Source: Pseudomonadota bacterium
GTDB taxonomy: Bacteria > Pseudomonadota > Gammaproteobacteria > SZUA-229
Length of the DNA stretch: 16,474 nucleotides
Direction: 5' to 3'
Assembly: GCA_015222915.1 (NCBI GenBank)
Contig: JADFWE010000196.1
Location: 1-16,474, forward strand
Part shown: positions 5,387-13,452 of the stretch, piece by piece
How the letters are laid out: every line of letters begins with the position of its first letter
Position numbering within the stretch: position 1 is the first letter of the stretch
The notes under the pieces: generated by a model
Told to the model about the DNA's origin: nothing
The model's database searches: none
Seen by the model: the letters and a program-made list of their open reading frames with translations, nothing else
Position numbers and translations under genes: made by a program

Positions 5387-6571
5387 ATGGCAGTATATCT
5401 GGACAATAATGCGACCACCGCACTGGATGAGCGAGTACTGGAAGCCATGTTGCCTTATATGGGGCAGGTGACCGGAAATCCGGCAAGCGTGCATCGTTTC
5501 GGACGTTTACAGAAAGATGCCATCGAGCAGGCGCGTGAGTCAGTTGCTTCGCTGGTCGGAGGCCGGGCAGAGCAGGTGGTGTTTACCAGTGGTGGTACGG
5601 AATCCAATAATTTGTTGCTGCAGGGATTTGCCAGCAAGATTACGAAGGTGCAGTCAGGTTGCCGTATAGCCGTCAGTGCCAGTGAACATATGTCGCTGAT
5701 AGAGCCGGCTGAGCATCTGCCGTCAGCCGTCAGCCTGGAATGGCTGGCAGTCGACCGGAACGGACATATCGCACCGTCCGCCATAACGTCGATGATGGCT
5801 GATGCGGCTGAAGAGGATACGACGCTGATATCGGTGATGTCAGCAAACAACGAGACGGGCGTGATCCAGAACCTGTCCCCGTTAGTGGAAGCTGTCAGTA
5901 AAAATATAGAAGATGGCCGCTGTTTCTTTCATACCGATGCTTCGCAGGCAGCGGGCAAGATAGACGTTGATTTTATCGGCAGCGGAGTACATGCGATGAC
6001 GCTGTCGGCGCACAAGTTATATGGTCCGGTCGGGGTCGGTGCCTTGCTCATCGACAAGCGCTTACCGATCTGCAAACGCCAGTTTGGCGGATCACAGGAA
6101 AAGAATTTACGCGCCGGTACCGAGAACGTTCCGGCCATCGTCGGTTTTGGCAGAGCGGCCGAACTGGCAAAAGCGGAGCTGCAGGAAAGAAGCCGGCAGC
6201 AGAGAATATTGAGAGACGCATTGGAAGCAGGCCTGAAAACTATCGGCGCAGTCGATATCTTTGCTGAAAAGGTTGATCGGCTGCCAAATACCGTACAGTT
6301 CGGTGTTAAAGGTTTTGATGGTGAAACCCTGTTGATGCAGCTGGACAGGAAAGCCATAGCGGTTTCCAGCGGTTCTGCATGTACCAGTGGCAAGACAGAG
6401 CCCAGTCATGTGTTAAAAGCGATGAATGTTGCAGATGAGCTCGCGCATTCAGCGATCAGAGTAAGTTTTGGAAAGAGCAATACGATGTCCGATGTCGATG
6501 TTTTACTAACAGCATTGCAGGACATCATTGAAATAAATCAACATTCCCCTGTAATGGCGGCGAATGTATAA
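5387..6571 (+). CDS. NifS-like group I cysteine desulfurase, second copy inside the isc operon
   Basis: Expected to take sulfur from L-cysteine to form an enzyme persulfide and alanine. The 394-residue product has all active-site parts: YLDNNATT at the start, FTSGGTESNN (phosphate loop), EHMS with His101 stacking on PLP, NNETG, HTDASQ, SAHK with Schiff-base Lys210, RAGTENV, and [14 protein letters not shown] with catalytic Cys332 on the long loop typical of group I enzymes. These motifs are closer in wording to NifS than to IscS (NNETG rather than NNEIG, HTDASQ rather than HVDGAQ). It ends INQHSPVMAANV and lacks the conserved IscS C-terminal tail ([18 protein letters not shown]) that contacts IscU, so it may serve another acceptor. 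It lies 51 bp after iscR and 24 bp before iscS, clearly in the operon. No nif genes are visible. An ancient duplication or import of a NifS-type gene is possible. Confidence 0.93.
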   Translation: MAVYLDNNATTALDERVLEAMLPYMGQVTGNPASVHRFGRLQKDAIEQARESVASLVGGRAEQVVFTSGGTESNNLLLQGFASKITKVQSGCRIAVSASEHMSLIEPAEHLPSAVSLEWLAVDRNGHIAPSAITSMMADAAEEDTTLISVMSANNETGVIQNLSPLVEAVSKNIEDGRCFFHTDASQAAGKIDVDFIGSGVHAMTLSAHKLYGPVGVGALLIDKRLPICKRQFGGSQEKNLRAGTENVPAIVGFGRAAELAKAELQERSRQQRILRDALEAGLKTIGAVDIFAEKVDRLPNTVQFGVKGFDGETLLMQLDRKAIAVSSGSACTSGKTEPSHVLKAMNVADELAHSAIRVSFGKSNTMSDVDVLLTALQDIIEINQHSPVMAANV

Positions 6572-6583
6572 CTTGTTATCTAT

Positions 6584-6590
6584 AAGGTGA
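6584..6590 (+). promoter_or_regulatory. Ribosome binding site that sets the iscS start
   Basis: AAGGTGA lies 5 nt before GTG 6596. An in-frame GTG at 6587 lies inside this sequence and cannot be served by it, so 6596 is the better start. Confidence 0.7.
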
Positions 6591-6595
6591 ATATA

Positions 6596-7816
6596 GTGTC
6601 AGAAAAAAAGCCAATCTATCTAGATTACTCAGCAACAACGCCGATAGACGAACGCGTGATCACTGAGATGCTTAAGTATATGGGGCCGGAGAGCAATTTT
6701 GGTAATCCTGCATCGCGCAGCCACTGTTTTGGCTGGGTTGCAGAGGCAGCCGTCGAAACCGCACGCAAGCAGGTTGCTGATCTGGTCGGGGCAAACCCGA
6801 AAGAGATCATCTTTACTTCAGGTGCGACCGAGTCCGACAACCTGGCGATCAAAGGTATTGCTCACTTTAATCACAAACGCGGTAAACATATCGTTACCTG
6901 CAAGACCGAGCACAAAGCAGTACTCGACAGCTGTCGTCAGCTGGAGCGTGAAGGTTATGAAGTGACCTACCTCGACCCTATGTCTAACGGCCTGATCGAT
7001 CTTAAAGTACTGGAAGGTGCCCTGCGCGATGACACCACACTGGTCTCTATCATGCATGTGAATAACGAGATAGGTGTGATACAGGACATCGAAGCTATCG
7101 GTAAGATCTGTCGCGAGAGAAAGATCACCTTCCATGTCGATGGTGCACAGAGTGCCGGTAAAGTTGATATCGACCTGGAAAATCTTCCGGTCGACCTGAT
7201 GAGTTTTTCAGCACACAAGATCTACGGCCCGAAAGGTATCGGTGCTTTATACGTACAGAGGAAACCGCGTGTCCGTCTGGAAGCACAGATGCACGGCGGT
7301 GGTCATGAGCGCGGCATGCGTTCAGGCACGCTGGCAACTCACCAGATCGTCGGTATGGGTGAAGCCTTCCGTATCGCTAAAGAAGAGATGGCTGTTGAAA
7401 ACGAACGTCTGCTGAAACTGCGTAACAAATTATACGACGGCGTTAAAGATATGGAAGAGGTCTATATCAATGGTGATGTCGACCATCGTATCGCAGGTAA
7501 CATCAATATCAGTTTTAACTACGTCGAAGGTGAGAGTCTGCTGATGGCGCTGAAAGATCTGGCGATCTCCAGTGGCAGCGCCTGTACATCAGCTAGCCTG
7601 GAACCAAGTTATGTGCTGCGTGCACTCGGTCGTAACGATGAACTGGCGCACAGTTCGATCCGTTTCACCATGGGGCGTTATACCACGGAAGAAGAGATCG
7701 ACCGCACCATTAAATACGTGCGTACAGCAGTCGAAAAATTGCGTGAACTTTCACCGCTGTGGGATATGTACAAGGCAGGTATCGATCTCAACAGTATCGA
7801 GTGGGCGGCGCACTAG
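6596..7816 (+). CDS. iscS: Cysteine desulfurase IscS
   Basis: The housekeeping desulfurase that supplies persulfide sulfur to IscU and, by family knowledge, to tRNA thiolation and other acceptors. From GTG 6596 the product is 406 residues (E. coli has 404) and reads as IscS throughout: [35 protein letters not shown] with His106, [27 protein letters not shown] with Schiff-base Lys208, HERGMRSGT, and [17 protein letters not shown] with catalytic Cys330. The C-terminal [19 protein letters not shown] tail used for IscU docking is present. An upstream GTG at 6587 would add three residues but overlaps the Shine-Dalgarno. A 98-bp gap with a heptamer repeat separates it from iscU. Confidence 0.98.
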   Translation: MSEKKPIYLDYSATTPIDERVITEMLKYMGPESNFGNPASRSHCFGWVAEAAVETARKQVADLVGANPKEIIFTSGATESDNLAIKGIAHFNHKRGKHIVTCKTEHKAVLDSCRQLEREGYEVTYLDPMSNGLIDLKVLEGALRDDTTLVSIMHVNNEIGVIQDIEAIGKICRERKITFHVDGAQSAGKVDIDLENLPVDLMSFSAHKIYGPKGIGALYVQRKPRVRLEAQMHGGGHERGMRSGTLATHQIVGMGEAFRIAKEEMAVENERLLKLRNKLYDGVKDMEEVYINGDVDHRIAGNINISFNYVEGESLLMALKDLAISSGSACTSASLEPSYVLRALGRNDELAHSSIRFTMGRYTTEEEIDRTIKYVRTAVEKLRELSPLWDMYKAGIDLNSIEWAAH

Positions 7817-7823
7817 AACACAG

Positions 7824-7894
7824 TTACAAGTTTTAAGTTACAGGTTGCAAGTTACAAGCCTGTGTACTTATAACTTACAACTTATAACTTACAA
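7824..7894. repeat. Heptamer repeat with complementary second half, between iscS and iscU
   Basis: Five 7-mers run head to tail at 7824-7858: TTACAAG, TTTTAAG, TTACAGG, TTGCAAG, TTACAAG. After an 8-bp spacer, four 7-mers at 7867-7894 alternate CTTATAA and CTTACAA, which is the complement of the first set. The transcript could fold into an imperfect stem of up to about 28 bp just 20 nt before the iscU start. No terminator T-run is present. It may act as an mRNA processing or stability element in the polycistronic transcript, or be an inert intergenic repeat. Confidence 0.75.
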
Positions 7895-7914
7895 CACGTT
7901 TCAAAAGGTAGAGC

Positions 7915-8292
7915 ATGGCTTACGGTGAAAAAGTTTTAGATCATTATGAAAACCCGCGTAACGTGGGCAGTTTTGAAAATGAAGGCAATATTGGTACCGG
8001 TATGGTCGGTGCGCCTGCCTGTGGTGACGTGATGAAGCTGCAGATCAAGGTGAGTGATGAAGGTGTCATCGAAGACGCCGTATTTAAAACCTATGGTTGT
8101 GGCAGTGCAATCGCATCAAGTTCATTGTTGACCGAGTGGGTCAAAGGTAAAACGCTGGACGAAGCACAGGCGATAAAAAACACCGAGATCGCAGAAGAGC
8201 TGGCTCTGCCGCCAGTGAAGATCCATTGTTCGGTACTGGCTGAAGATGCGATCAATGCAGCGATCGCCGATTATAGACAGAAGAATAATTAA
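7915..8292 (+). CDS. iscU: Fe-S cluster assembly scaffold IscU
   Basis: The scaffold on which 2Fe-2S clusters are built from IscS persulfide, iron and electrons. The 125-residue product has the usual length. Cluster ligands and key residues are all present: Cys36 and Asp38 in APACGD, Cys62 in TYGCGSA, and His104 and Cys105 in KIHCS. The LPPVK motif at 98-102 is the HscA recognition site, so delivery through HscA/HscB is expected. AAGGTAGAG shortly before the ATG serves as Shine-Dalgarno. It follows iscS after the heptamer repeat and precedes iscA by 43 bp. Confidence 0.98.
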   Translation: MAYGEKVLDHYENPRNVGSFENEGNIGTGMVGAPACGDVMKLQIKVSDEGVIEDAVFKTYGCGSAIASSSLLTEWVKGKTLDEAQAIKNTEIAEELALPPVKIHCSVLAEDAINAAIADYRQKNN

Positions 8293-8298
8293 AGCCGG

Positions 8299-8321
8299 AT
8301 CTATACAGTAAATCTATACAG
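8299..8321 (+). repeat. Short direct duplication between iscU and iscA
   Basis: ATCTATACAG occurs at 8299-8308 and again at 8312-8321, 13 bp apart, filling half of the 43-bp iscU-iscA gap. It has no evident hairpin or promoter role. Confidence 0.5.
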
Positions 8322-8335
8322 ACAGAGACAATATC

Positions 8336-8659
8336 ATGGCAATCACTTTAACCGAACCTGCAGCAGAACGTATCAAATCTTTCCTCGATAACCGTGGCAA
8401 AGGTGTCGGTTTGCGGCTGGGTGTAAAAACCATGGGCTGTTCCGGCATGTCTTACGTGCTGGAATTTGTCGATGAGATAAATCCAGAAGACGAAGTGTTC
8501 GAAGATGCTGGCGTCAAAGTGATCGTCGATAAAAAAAGCCTGGTCTATCTCGACGGTACCGAACTTGATTATACCCGCGAAGGTCTGAACGAAGGCTTTA
8601 AATTCAATAATCCTAAAGAGAAGGCAGCCTGCGGTTGCGGTGAAAGTTTCACTGTTTGA
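8336..8659 (+). CDS. iscA: A-type Fe-S carrier IscA
   Basis: An A-type carrier that accepts clusters and helps mature 4Fe-4S proteins. The 107-residue product matches the family length and carries the three conserved cysteines: Cys35 in TMGCSGMSY, and Cys99 and Cys101 in ACGCGESF near the C terminus. The sequence ([12 protein letters not shown] at the start, GFKFNNP) fits IscA better than ErpA or SufA, and the position between iscU and hscB supports this. A perfect 13-bp hairpin begins 6 nt after its stop, so expression of the genes behind it may be set separately. Confidence 0.97.
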   Translation: MAITLTEPAAERIKSFLDNRGKGVGLRLGVKTMGCSGMSYVLEFVDEINPEDEVFEDAGVKVIVDKKSLVYLDGTELDYTREGLNEGFKFNNPKEKAACGCGESFTV

Positions 8660-8664
8660 TTTGC

Positions 8665-8696
8665 AGTCACTCAGCTTATAAGCAAGCTGAGTGACT
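8665..8696. promoter_or_regulatory. Perfect 13-bp hairpin between iscA and hscB
   Basis: AGTCACTCAGCTT (8665-8677), loop ATAAGC, and AAGCTGAGTGACT (8684-8696) pair without mismatch. The nearest T-rich run starts about 24 nt later (8720-8733), too far for a standard intrinsic terminator. It would form a stable mRNA 3' end or processing site, protecting iscRSUA message or lowering hscBA expression. The 119-bp iscA-hscB gap also holds a T-rich stretch and the tandem duplication at 8737-8764. Confidence 0.65.
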
Positions 8697-8736
8697 ACAG
8701 AGAGTTCGGTTAGATAAATATTTTTTCTTTTTTATA

Positions 8737-8764
8737 TACTGCTTATTAATTACTGCTTATTAAT
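8737..8764 (+). repeat. Perfect 14-bp tandem duplication just before hscB
   Basis: TACTGCTTATTAAT occurs twice head to tail (8737-8750 and 8751-8764), ending 14 bp before the GTG start. It occupies the position where the hscB leader and Shine-Dalgarno would be. A TATACT at 8735-8740 could be a -10 element, but no matching -35 was found. Confidence 0.7.
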
Positions 8765-8778
8765 TATTGATTACCCAC

Positions 8779-9339
8779 GTGCCTCAAGATATTCTAAACA
8801 GCAACTTCTTCGAGCTGTTCGGGCTCCCGGTTTCTTATGATGTCGATCTGAACAAAGTGCAGCAGCATTATATGGCGTTGCAGAAGCAGGTACATCCGGA
8901 TAAGTTTGCCAGTGCATCGGATCAGGAGAAACGTCTGTCGATGCAGCATACCTCGTGGATCAACGAAGCGCAGGCGACATTAAAAGATCCTGTGCTGCGC
9001 GCGCTCTACCTGCTGAAGCTTAAAGACCTGGATATCAACTTCGATAACGAAACCACCATGGACGCAGCATTTTTGATGCATCAGCTGGAGATGCGTGAAC
9101 GTCTGGAAGACATCAGGCAGAAAGATACAAAACATGAAGGTGATCCCCTGGCCGAGCTTGAAACTCTGGCAAAAGAAGTCAAAACCTCAGGTGAAGAGAT
9201 GATGGCCGGGTTTAACAATAGTTACCAAGCTGGTGAACTGGACGATGCCCGCGAGTGGGTACGTAAATTGCAGTTCATGCAAAAAGCAAAAAAAGAAATT
9301 AATACACTCATCGCTGATATCGAAGATGCCTTGATGTGA
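8779..9339 (+). CDS. hscB: J-domain co-chaperone HscB
   Basis: Brings IscU to HscA and stimulates HscA ATPase. From GTG 8779 the product is 186 residues: an N-terminal J domain (about 8-75) with FFELFGLP, the HPD tripeptide at 39-41 in VHPDKF, and AYxxLKDP-like wording (QATLKDPVLRALYLL), then a C-terminal three-helix IscU-binding domain containing MDAAFLMHQLEMRERLE. Length fits the family (about 171-180). The start is uncertain: TTG 8767 would add four residues, and neither start has a visible Shine-Dalgarno. Weak initiation would keep HscB low. It is followed by hscA after 65 bp. Confidence 0.95.
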   Translation: MPQDILNSNFFELFGLPVSYDVDLNKVQQHYMALQKQVHPDKFASASDQEKRLSMQHTSWINEAQATLKDPVLRALYLLKLKDLDINFDNETTMDAAFLMHQLEMRERLEDIRQKDTKHEGDPLAELETLAKEVKTSGEEMMAGFNNSYQAGELDDAREWVRKLQFMQKAKKEINTLIADIEDALM

Positions 9340-9404
9340 CAGAAGCAGGGTGATGGCGGTAACACGTTTTCACCTTCGTATGAAAGATAAACGATAGACA
9401 GAAT

Positions 9405-11303
9405 ATGGCACTTATACAGATAGCAGAACCCGGTCAGTCAACTACCGCGCACCAGCATCGGCTCGCGGTCGGTATCGATCTGGGCACCACCAATTCGCTG
9501 GTCGCCACGGTACGCAGTGGTGAGGTTGACACCCTGCCGGATGCAGATGGCTCACACCTGCTGCCGTCGGTCGTACACTACGCCGGTAACGAGATACTGG
9601 TCGGCAGTGCTGCTCTACAGCACAGTGTGTCCGACCCGTTAAATACTATCGTCTCGGTCAAACGCCTTATGGGTCGGGGTATCGATGATATCAACACCGA
9701 TGATGCTCATCACCTTTATGAGTTCGCTGAAACAGACAGCAGTGTGCCACGTATAAAAACCCGTGCCGGTAATGTCAGTGCGATCGAAGTGTCTGCGGAG
9801 ATCTTAAAGACATTGAAACGCCGCGCAGAAAATGCCCTGGGTGATGAGTTGACCGGTGCTGTCATTACCGTACCGGCTTACTTCGATGATGCCCAGCGTC
9901 AGGCGACGAAAGATGCGGCACGGCTGGCTGATATAAAAGTGCTTCGCCTGCTGAATGAACCGACAGCCGCGGCGGTAGCTTATGGTCTCGATAGCGGTAA
10001 TGAAGGTGTTATTGCGGTTTATGACCTCGGTGGCGGCACCTTTGATATATCGATATTACGCCTCAACAAAGGTGTATTCGAAGTACTGGCAACCGGTGGC
10101 AACAGCTCGCTGGGCGGCGATGATTTTGATCATGAGATTGCGCTATGGCTCAGCGCTGAAGCTGGCATCGATGACCTCAGAGATCCGGCAGTCAAACGTG
10201 CCATCATGCAGCAGGCACGCAGCGCTAAAGAAGCACTGGCCGAACATGAGAGTGTGGACATCGATCTTGATGTTGCCGGTACGCGGTGGCAGGGCGCTAT
10301 CGATCGGGAGAAGCTGAAAGAATTACTGTTGCCGCTGGTGAAGAAAACACTGATGTCGTGCCGGCGTGCACTGCGCGATGCAGAAGTTGAAAATCAGGAT
10401 ATCAGTGAAGTCGTGATGGTCGGTGGCTCTACACGTGTCCTGATCGTGCGTGAGATGGTCGCTGAGTTTTTCGAATGTGAACTGCTCACCGGTATCGACC
10501 CCGACAAGGTGGTCGCCACCGGTGCGGCTTTGCAGGCAGACGTTCTGGCTGGTAATAAACCGGATGATGAGATGCTGCTGCTGGATGTTATCCCGCTGTC
10601 GCTGGGTATCGAAACCATGGGCGGTCTGGTAGAAAAAATCATCCACCGAAATACCGCTATCCCGGTCGCGAAGGCGCAGGATTTCACTACCTATAAAGAC
10701 GGGCAGACAGCGATGGCAGTGCACGTATTGCAGGGTGAGCGTGAGCTGGTCTCCGACTGCCGCTCACTGGCGCGTTTTGAACTGCGCGGTTTCCCGCCGC
10801 AGGTCGCCGGTGCCGCACGTATCCGCGTGACCTTTCAGGTGGATGCGGACGGCCTGTTGATCGTCAGTGCACGTGAAGAAAACAGTGGAGTCGAAGCCAG
10901 TGTCGATGTGAAACCTTCCTACGGTCTCAGCGATAACGAGATCGAAACCATGCTGCGTGATTCCATCGAACATGCAGAAGATGATATGCATTCCCGTAGT
11001 TTGCGTGAGCAGCAGGTGGAAGCTGAGCGGGTACTGGAAGCACTGGATTCAGCGCTGGCCGTCGATGCTGATCAGCTGCTGTCTGCAGAAGAAAAAGAAA
11101 AGATCGCTGATGCCCGGCAGCGACTGGTCGAAGTGAAATCCGGCGCTGATATCGACAGCATCGAAAGCGGTATCAAACAATTAGAAGCAGCCTGCGAAGA
11201 CTATGTCGCACGCCGTATGAATTCAAATATCCGATCTGCGATGGCAGGGCATTCAATCGATGAATACTCTGACAGTACAGAAAACGTAGACGCAGAGTCT
11301 TAG
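9405..11303 (+). CDS. hscA: Fe-S specific Hsp70 chaperone HscA
   Basis: A DnaK-type chaperone that binds the LPPVK motif of IscU and drives cluster transfer using ATP. The 632-residue product (E. coli has 616) has an N-terminal ATPase domain with GIDLGTTNS at 23-31, [13 protein letters not shown] at 184-196, DLGGGTFD at 207-214 and GGDDFD at 237-242, a second phosphate motif VVMVGGSTR, then the substrate-binding domain (about 405-520, with [11 protein letters not shown]) and a helical lid to the end. The first 19 residues before the ATPase strand are polar, as in other HscA. The start ATG 9405 gives the expected N terminus ([12 protein letters not shown]). fdx starts 11 bp after its stop. Confidence 0.98.
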   Translation: MALIQIAEPGQSTTAHQHRLAVGIDLGTTNSLVATVRSGEVDTLPDADGSHLLPSVVHYAGNEILVGSAALQHSVSDPLNTIVSVKRLMGRGIDDINTDDAHHLYEFAETDSSVPRIKTRAGNVSAIEVSAEILKTLKRRAENALGDELTGAVITVPAYFDDAQRQATKDAARLADIKVLRLLNEPTAAAVAYGLDSGNEGVIAVYDLGGGTFDISILRLNKGVFEVLATGGNSSLGGDDFDHEIALWLSAEAGIDDLRDPAVKRAIMQQARSAKEALAEHESVDIDLDVAGTRWQGAIDREKLKELLLPLVKKTLMSCRRALRDAEVENQDISEVVMVGGSTRVLIVREMVAEFFECELLTGIDPDKVVATGAALQADVLAGNKPDDEMLLLDVIPLSLGIETMGGLVEKIIHRNTAIPVAKAQDFTTYKDGQTAMAVHVLQGERELVSDCRSLARFELRGFPPQVAGAARIRVTFQVDADGLLIVSAREENSGVEASVDVKPSYGLSDNEIETMLRDSIEHAEDDMHSRSLREQQVEAERVLEALDSALAVDADQLLSAEEKEKIADARQRLVEVKSGADIDSIESGIKQLEAACEDYVARRMNSNIRSAMAGHSIDEYSDSTENVDAES

Positions 11304-11314
11304 GAGTAGCAAAA

Positions 11315-11653
11315 GTGCCACAAATTATTTTTTTACCGCATGAAGAGCTTTGCCCTGATGGCATGGTGATCGAAGCCGAACCCGGTACCACCATCTGTGA
11401 TGCAGCATTGCTGAGCCATATCGAGATCGAACACGCCTGTGAGAAATCGTGCGCCTGCACCACCTGCCACGTGTATGTACGTGAAGGCATGGATTCACTG
11501 AACGAAAACACCGAAGAAGAAGATGACATGCTGGACAAGGCATGGGGTCTCGACCCAGATTCACGCCTCAGCTGTCAGACTGTGGTCGGTGATGAGGACC
11601 TGGTGGTGGAGATTCCGAAATACACCATCAATATGGTTTCAGAAAATCACTAG
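11315..11653 (+). CDS. fdx: Isc-type 2Fe-2S ferredoxin
   Basis: An electron donor for cluster assembly on IscU. The 112-residue adrenodoxin-like protein has cluster ligands Cys42, Cys48, Cys51 (in ACEKSCACTTC) and Cys87 (in RLSCQT), matching the positions in E. coli Fdx, plus the extra conserved Cys46. Acidic patches (ENTEEEDDM) fit its docking on IscS. The start is GTG 11315 with GGAG at 11303-11306 as Shine-Dalgarno, giving the standard MPQIIFLPHEELCP N terminus. It is tightly coupled to hscA (11 bp) and iscX (14 bp). Confidence 0.98.
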   Translation: MPQIIFLPHEELCPDGMVIEAEPGTTICDAALLSHIEIEHACEKSCACTTCHVYVREGMDSLNENTEEEDDMLDKAWGLDPDSRLSCQTVVGDEDLVVEIPKYTINMVSENH

Positions 11654-11667
11654 ACGGGGATGCTGCA

Positions 11668-11871
11668 ATGTCATTGAAATGGGTAGACACACTGGATATC
11701 GCTATCGAACTGGATGAAGCTCATCCTGATATCGATCCGAAATTTATCAATTTTGTTGATCTTCGACAGTGGGTGATGGACCTGAAAGATTTTGATGACG
11801 ATCCTGATCATAGCGGTGAGCGTATCCTCGAAGCCATTCAACTGGCGTGGATGGAAGAGAAAGAAGATTAA
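11668..11871 (+). CDS. iscX: IscS modulator IscX (YfhJ)
   Basis: A small acidic protein of 67 residues that binds IscS at the site shared with Fdx and frataxin and modulates cluster formation. It reads as IscX from end to end: LKWVDTLDIAIELDEAHPDIDP, DLRQWVMDL, DFDDDPDHS and ERILEAIQLAW. Length matches E. coli IscX (66). GGGG at 11655-11658 lies 9 nt before the ATG. It is the last gene of the tight isc run; the repeat-rich 373-bp gap that follows suggests the operon ends here or is processed. Confidence 0.97.
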   Translation: MSLKWVDTLDIAIELDEAHPDIDPKFINFVDLRQWVMDLKDFDDDPDHSGERILEAIQLAWMEEKED

Positions 11872-11906
11872 CGTTAACTTGCTATGAAGAAGCTAAAAAC
11901 AGATTT

Positions 11907-12102
11907 TCTCGCAGAGCCGCAGAGCCGCAGAGGACGCAAAGGTAAAACAGCACTAATGAGTGTCATACTAAGCGCAACGCAGTGGAGTCGAAGGATCTTG
12001 TTATCTCTGTAGAAGCCAGGATCCTTCGGCTGCGCTATGCTTCGCTCAGGATGACACTGAAAATTCTTGTTTTACCTTTGCGTCCTCTGCGCCTTTGCGA
12101 GA
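11907..12102. repeat. Outer palindromic repeat (GCAGAGGACGCAAAGG arms) in the iscX-rlmN gap
   Basis: A perfect 24-bp arm at 11926-11949 pairs with 12068-12091, and TCTCGC/GCGAGA ends (11907-11912 and 12097-12102) close the structure. The left arm has an additional CGCAGAGC unit relative to the right, so its outer part is a tandem 8-mer (CGCAGAGC, CGCAGAGC, then CGCAGAGG). The loop contains a second, different palindromic repeat. The 373-bp gap 11872-12244 holds this compound element, a 7-bp inverted repeat (CACTGTA 12172-12178 with TACAGTG 12194-12200) and no gene. Confidence 0.85.
11959..12058. repeat. Inner palindromic repeat (GTCATCCTGAGCGAAG family) nested in the outer one
   Basis: AGTGTCAT at 11959-11966 pairs with ATGACACT at 12051-12058, and CGAAGGATC at 11989-11997 with GATCCTTCG at 12020-12028. 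The stretches between are homologous but diverged (ACTAAGCGCAACGCAG against the complement of CTGCGCTATGCTTCGCTCAGG). The wording TGTCATCCTGAGCGAAGC is that of a very widespread bacterial intergenic repeat. Its left arm is more degenerate than its right. Confidence 0.8.
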
Positions 12103-12244
12103 GTGATTTTTTACAAACTTGCGATTTCCACTAAGGCTCAATAACAAGCAGCAGATTAAAAATAGTTTCAACACTGTATTTCCCTAAATGCTCTACAGTG
12201 CAAAAAACAGGTTTCCCCCATCATAATCATGTAATATTTCCCTG

Positions 12245-13399
12245 ATGAGCGACGTTCAGCAACAAATCGAATCAAATCCCCCTCTGCAGGTCGTATTTCA
12301 AAGCAATGCTATCAATCTGCTCGGCCTGGATCGTGCTGGTATGGAAGATTTTTTTACCTCGATAGGTGAAAAGAAATTCCGCGCCAGCCAGGTGATGAAA
12401 TGGATCCATCAGCTCGGGGTGACCGATTTTCAGGAGATGAATAATCTGTCGAAGGACCTGCGTACCCGGCTCTCCGAAACCGCCTGCGTCGAGAACCTGA
12501 AAGTCGCCCAGGACCAGATATCCACTGACGGTACCCGCAAGTGGCTGCTGCAGCTGATGGATGGCAACTTTATCGAGGCCGTTTTTATCCCGGAAGATGA
12601 CCGCGGCACGTTGTGTGTCTCCTCTCAGGTCGGCTGTGCGCTGGACTGCAGCTTCTGCTCGACTGGCCGCCAGGGTTTTAACCGTAATCTCACAACATCC
12701 GAAATCATCTCCCAGGTATGGCTGGCGGCACACCTGCTGGAAGAAGAAAAGAAACCCGGTCGTAAGATTACCAATGTGGTGATGATGGGCATGGGCGAAC
12801 CCCTGTTGAATTTCGATAATGTGGTTCGCGCCGTCCGTATCATGATGGATGATTTCGCTTATGGTCTGAGTAAACGCCGGGTAACGGTCAGTACCGCGGG
12901 TGTTGTTCCTGCTATGGACCGCCTCGGCGACATCATCGATATGCGTCTTGCGGTATCGCTGCACGCTACCAATGACGAGCTTCGTGACGAACTGGTGCCG
13001 GTTAATAAAAAATATCCGCTGAAAGAATTAATGGCGGCTTGTCGCCGTTTTATTGATAAACAGAATGCACGTTCTAGAATAACCTTTGAGTACGTGATGC
13101 TGGACGGTATCAATGACCAGCCGGAACACGCCAGAGAGTTGGTCAGGCTGCTCAAAGGTATTCCCACACTGATGAACCTGATACCGTTTAACCCGTTCGA
13201 AGGTTCGGGTTATCGCACCTCATCGAAACGTGCGGTAGTGCGTTTCAGGGACATACTGCATCAGTCCGGGATGACCACCGTGGTACGAAAAACACGCGGT
13301 GAAGATATCGATGCCGCCTGCGGACAATTAGCAGGCAAGATCGAGGATAAGAGCCGACGGCACCGGCGCTTTGCCGAGCCCCGGTTCGGTATGGAATAA
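12245..13399 (+). CDS. rlmN: Dual-specificity 23S rRNA (A2503-C2)/tRNA (A37-C2) methyltransferase RlmN
   Basis: A radical-SAM methylase that puts a C2 methyl on A2503 of 23S rRNA and A37 of some tRNAs. At 384 residues it has exactly the E. coli length. Features in order: N-terminal RNA-binding part with [15 protein letters not shown] and [13 protein letters not shown]; the radical-SAM CxxxCxxC at Cys131, Cys135, Cys138 ([17 protein letters not shown]); GMGEPLLN for [26 protein letters not shown]; and the C-terminal catalytic Cys359 in DIDAACGQL. Cys124 (TLCVSSQ) is the other position known to matter. The enzyme needs a 4Fe-4S cluster, which fits its place behind the isc genes. The start ATG 12245 lacks a clear Shine-Dalgarno. 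The gene is 373 bp from iscX, so its own promoter is likely. Confidence 0.97.
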   Translation: MSDVQQQIESNPPLQVVFQSNAINLLGLDRAGMEDFFTSIGEKKFRASQVMKWIHQLGVTDFQEMNNLSKDLRTRLSETACVENLKVAQDQISTDGTRKWLLQLMDGNFIEAVFIPEDDRGTLCVSSQVGCALDCSFCSTGRQGFNRNLTTSEIISQVWLAAHLLEEEKKPGRKITNVVMMGMGEPLLNFDNVVRAVRIMMDDFAYGLSKRRVTVSTAGVVPAMDRLGDIIDMRLAVSLHATNDELRDELVPVNKKYPLKELMAACRRFIDKQNARSRITFEYVMLDGINDQPEHARELVRLLKGIPTLMNLIPFNPFEGSGYRTSSKRAVVRFRDILHQSGMTTVVRKTRGEDIDAACGQLAGKIEDKSRRHRRFAEPRFGME

Positions 13400-13452
13400 A
13401 AGCTGCAGGATGCAGGACGCCAAATAAAAACAACCAGGCGCTACAAAATAAT

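Noticed and set aside
7824..7894. CRISPR-like array
   Set aside because: Units are 7 bp with no spacers; the second half is the complement of the first.
8665..8733. Intrinsic terminator after iscA
   Set aside because: The hairpin is strong but the T-run starts about 24 nt after it, and hscB, hscA, fdx and iscX continue in operon-like order.
11872..12244. Remnant of ndk
   Set aside because: No frame in the gap resembles nucleoside diphosphate kinase; the sequence is explained by nested palindromic repeats.
12272..12964. A 230-codon minus-strand open frame
   Set aside because: It lies wholly within rlmN on the opposite strand; the His- and Gln-rich translation is typical of an antisense shadow.
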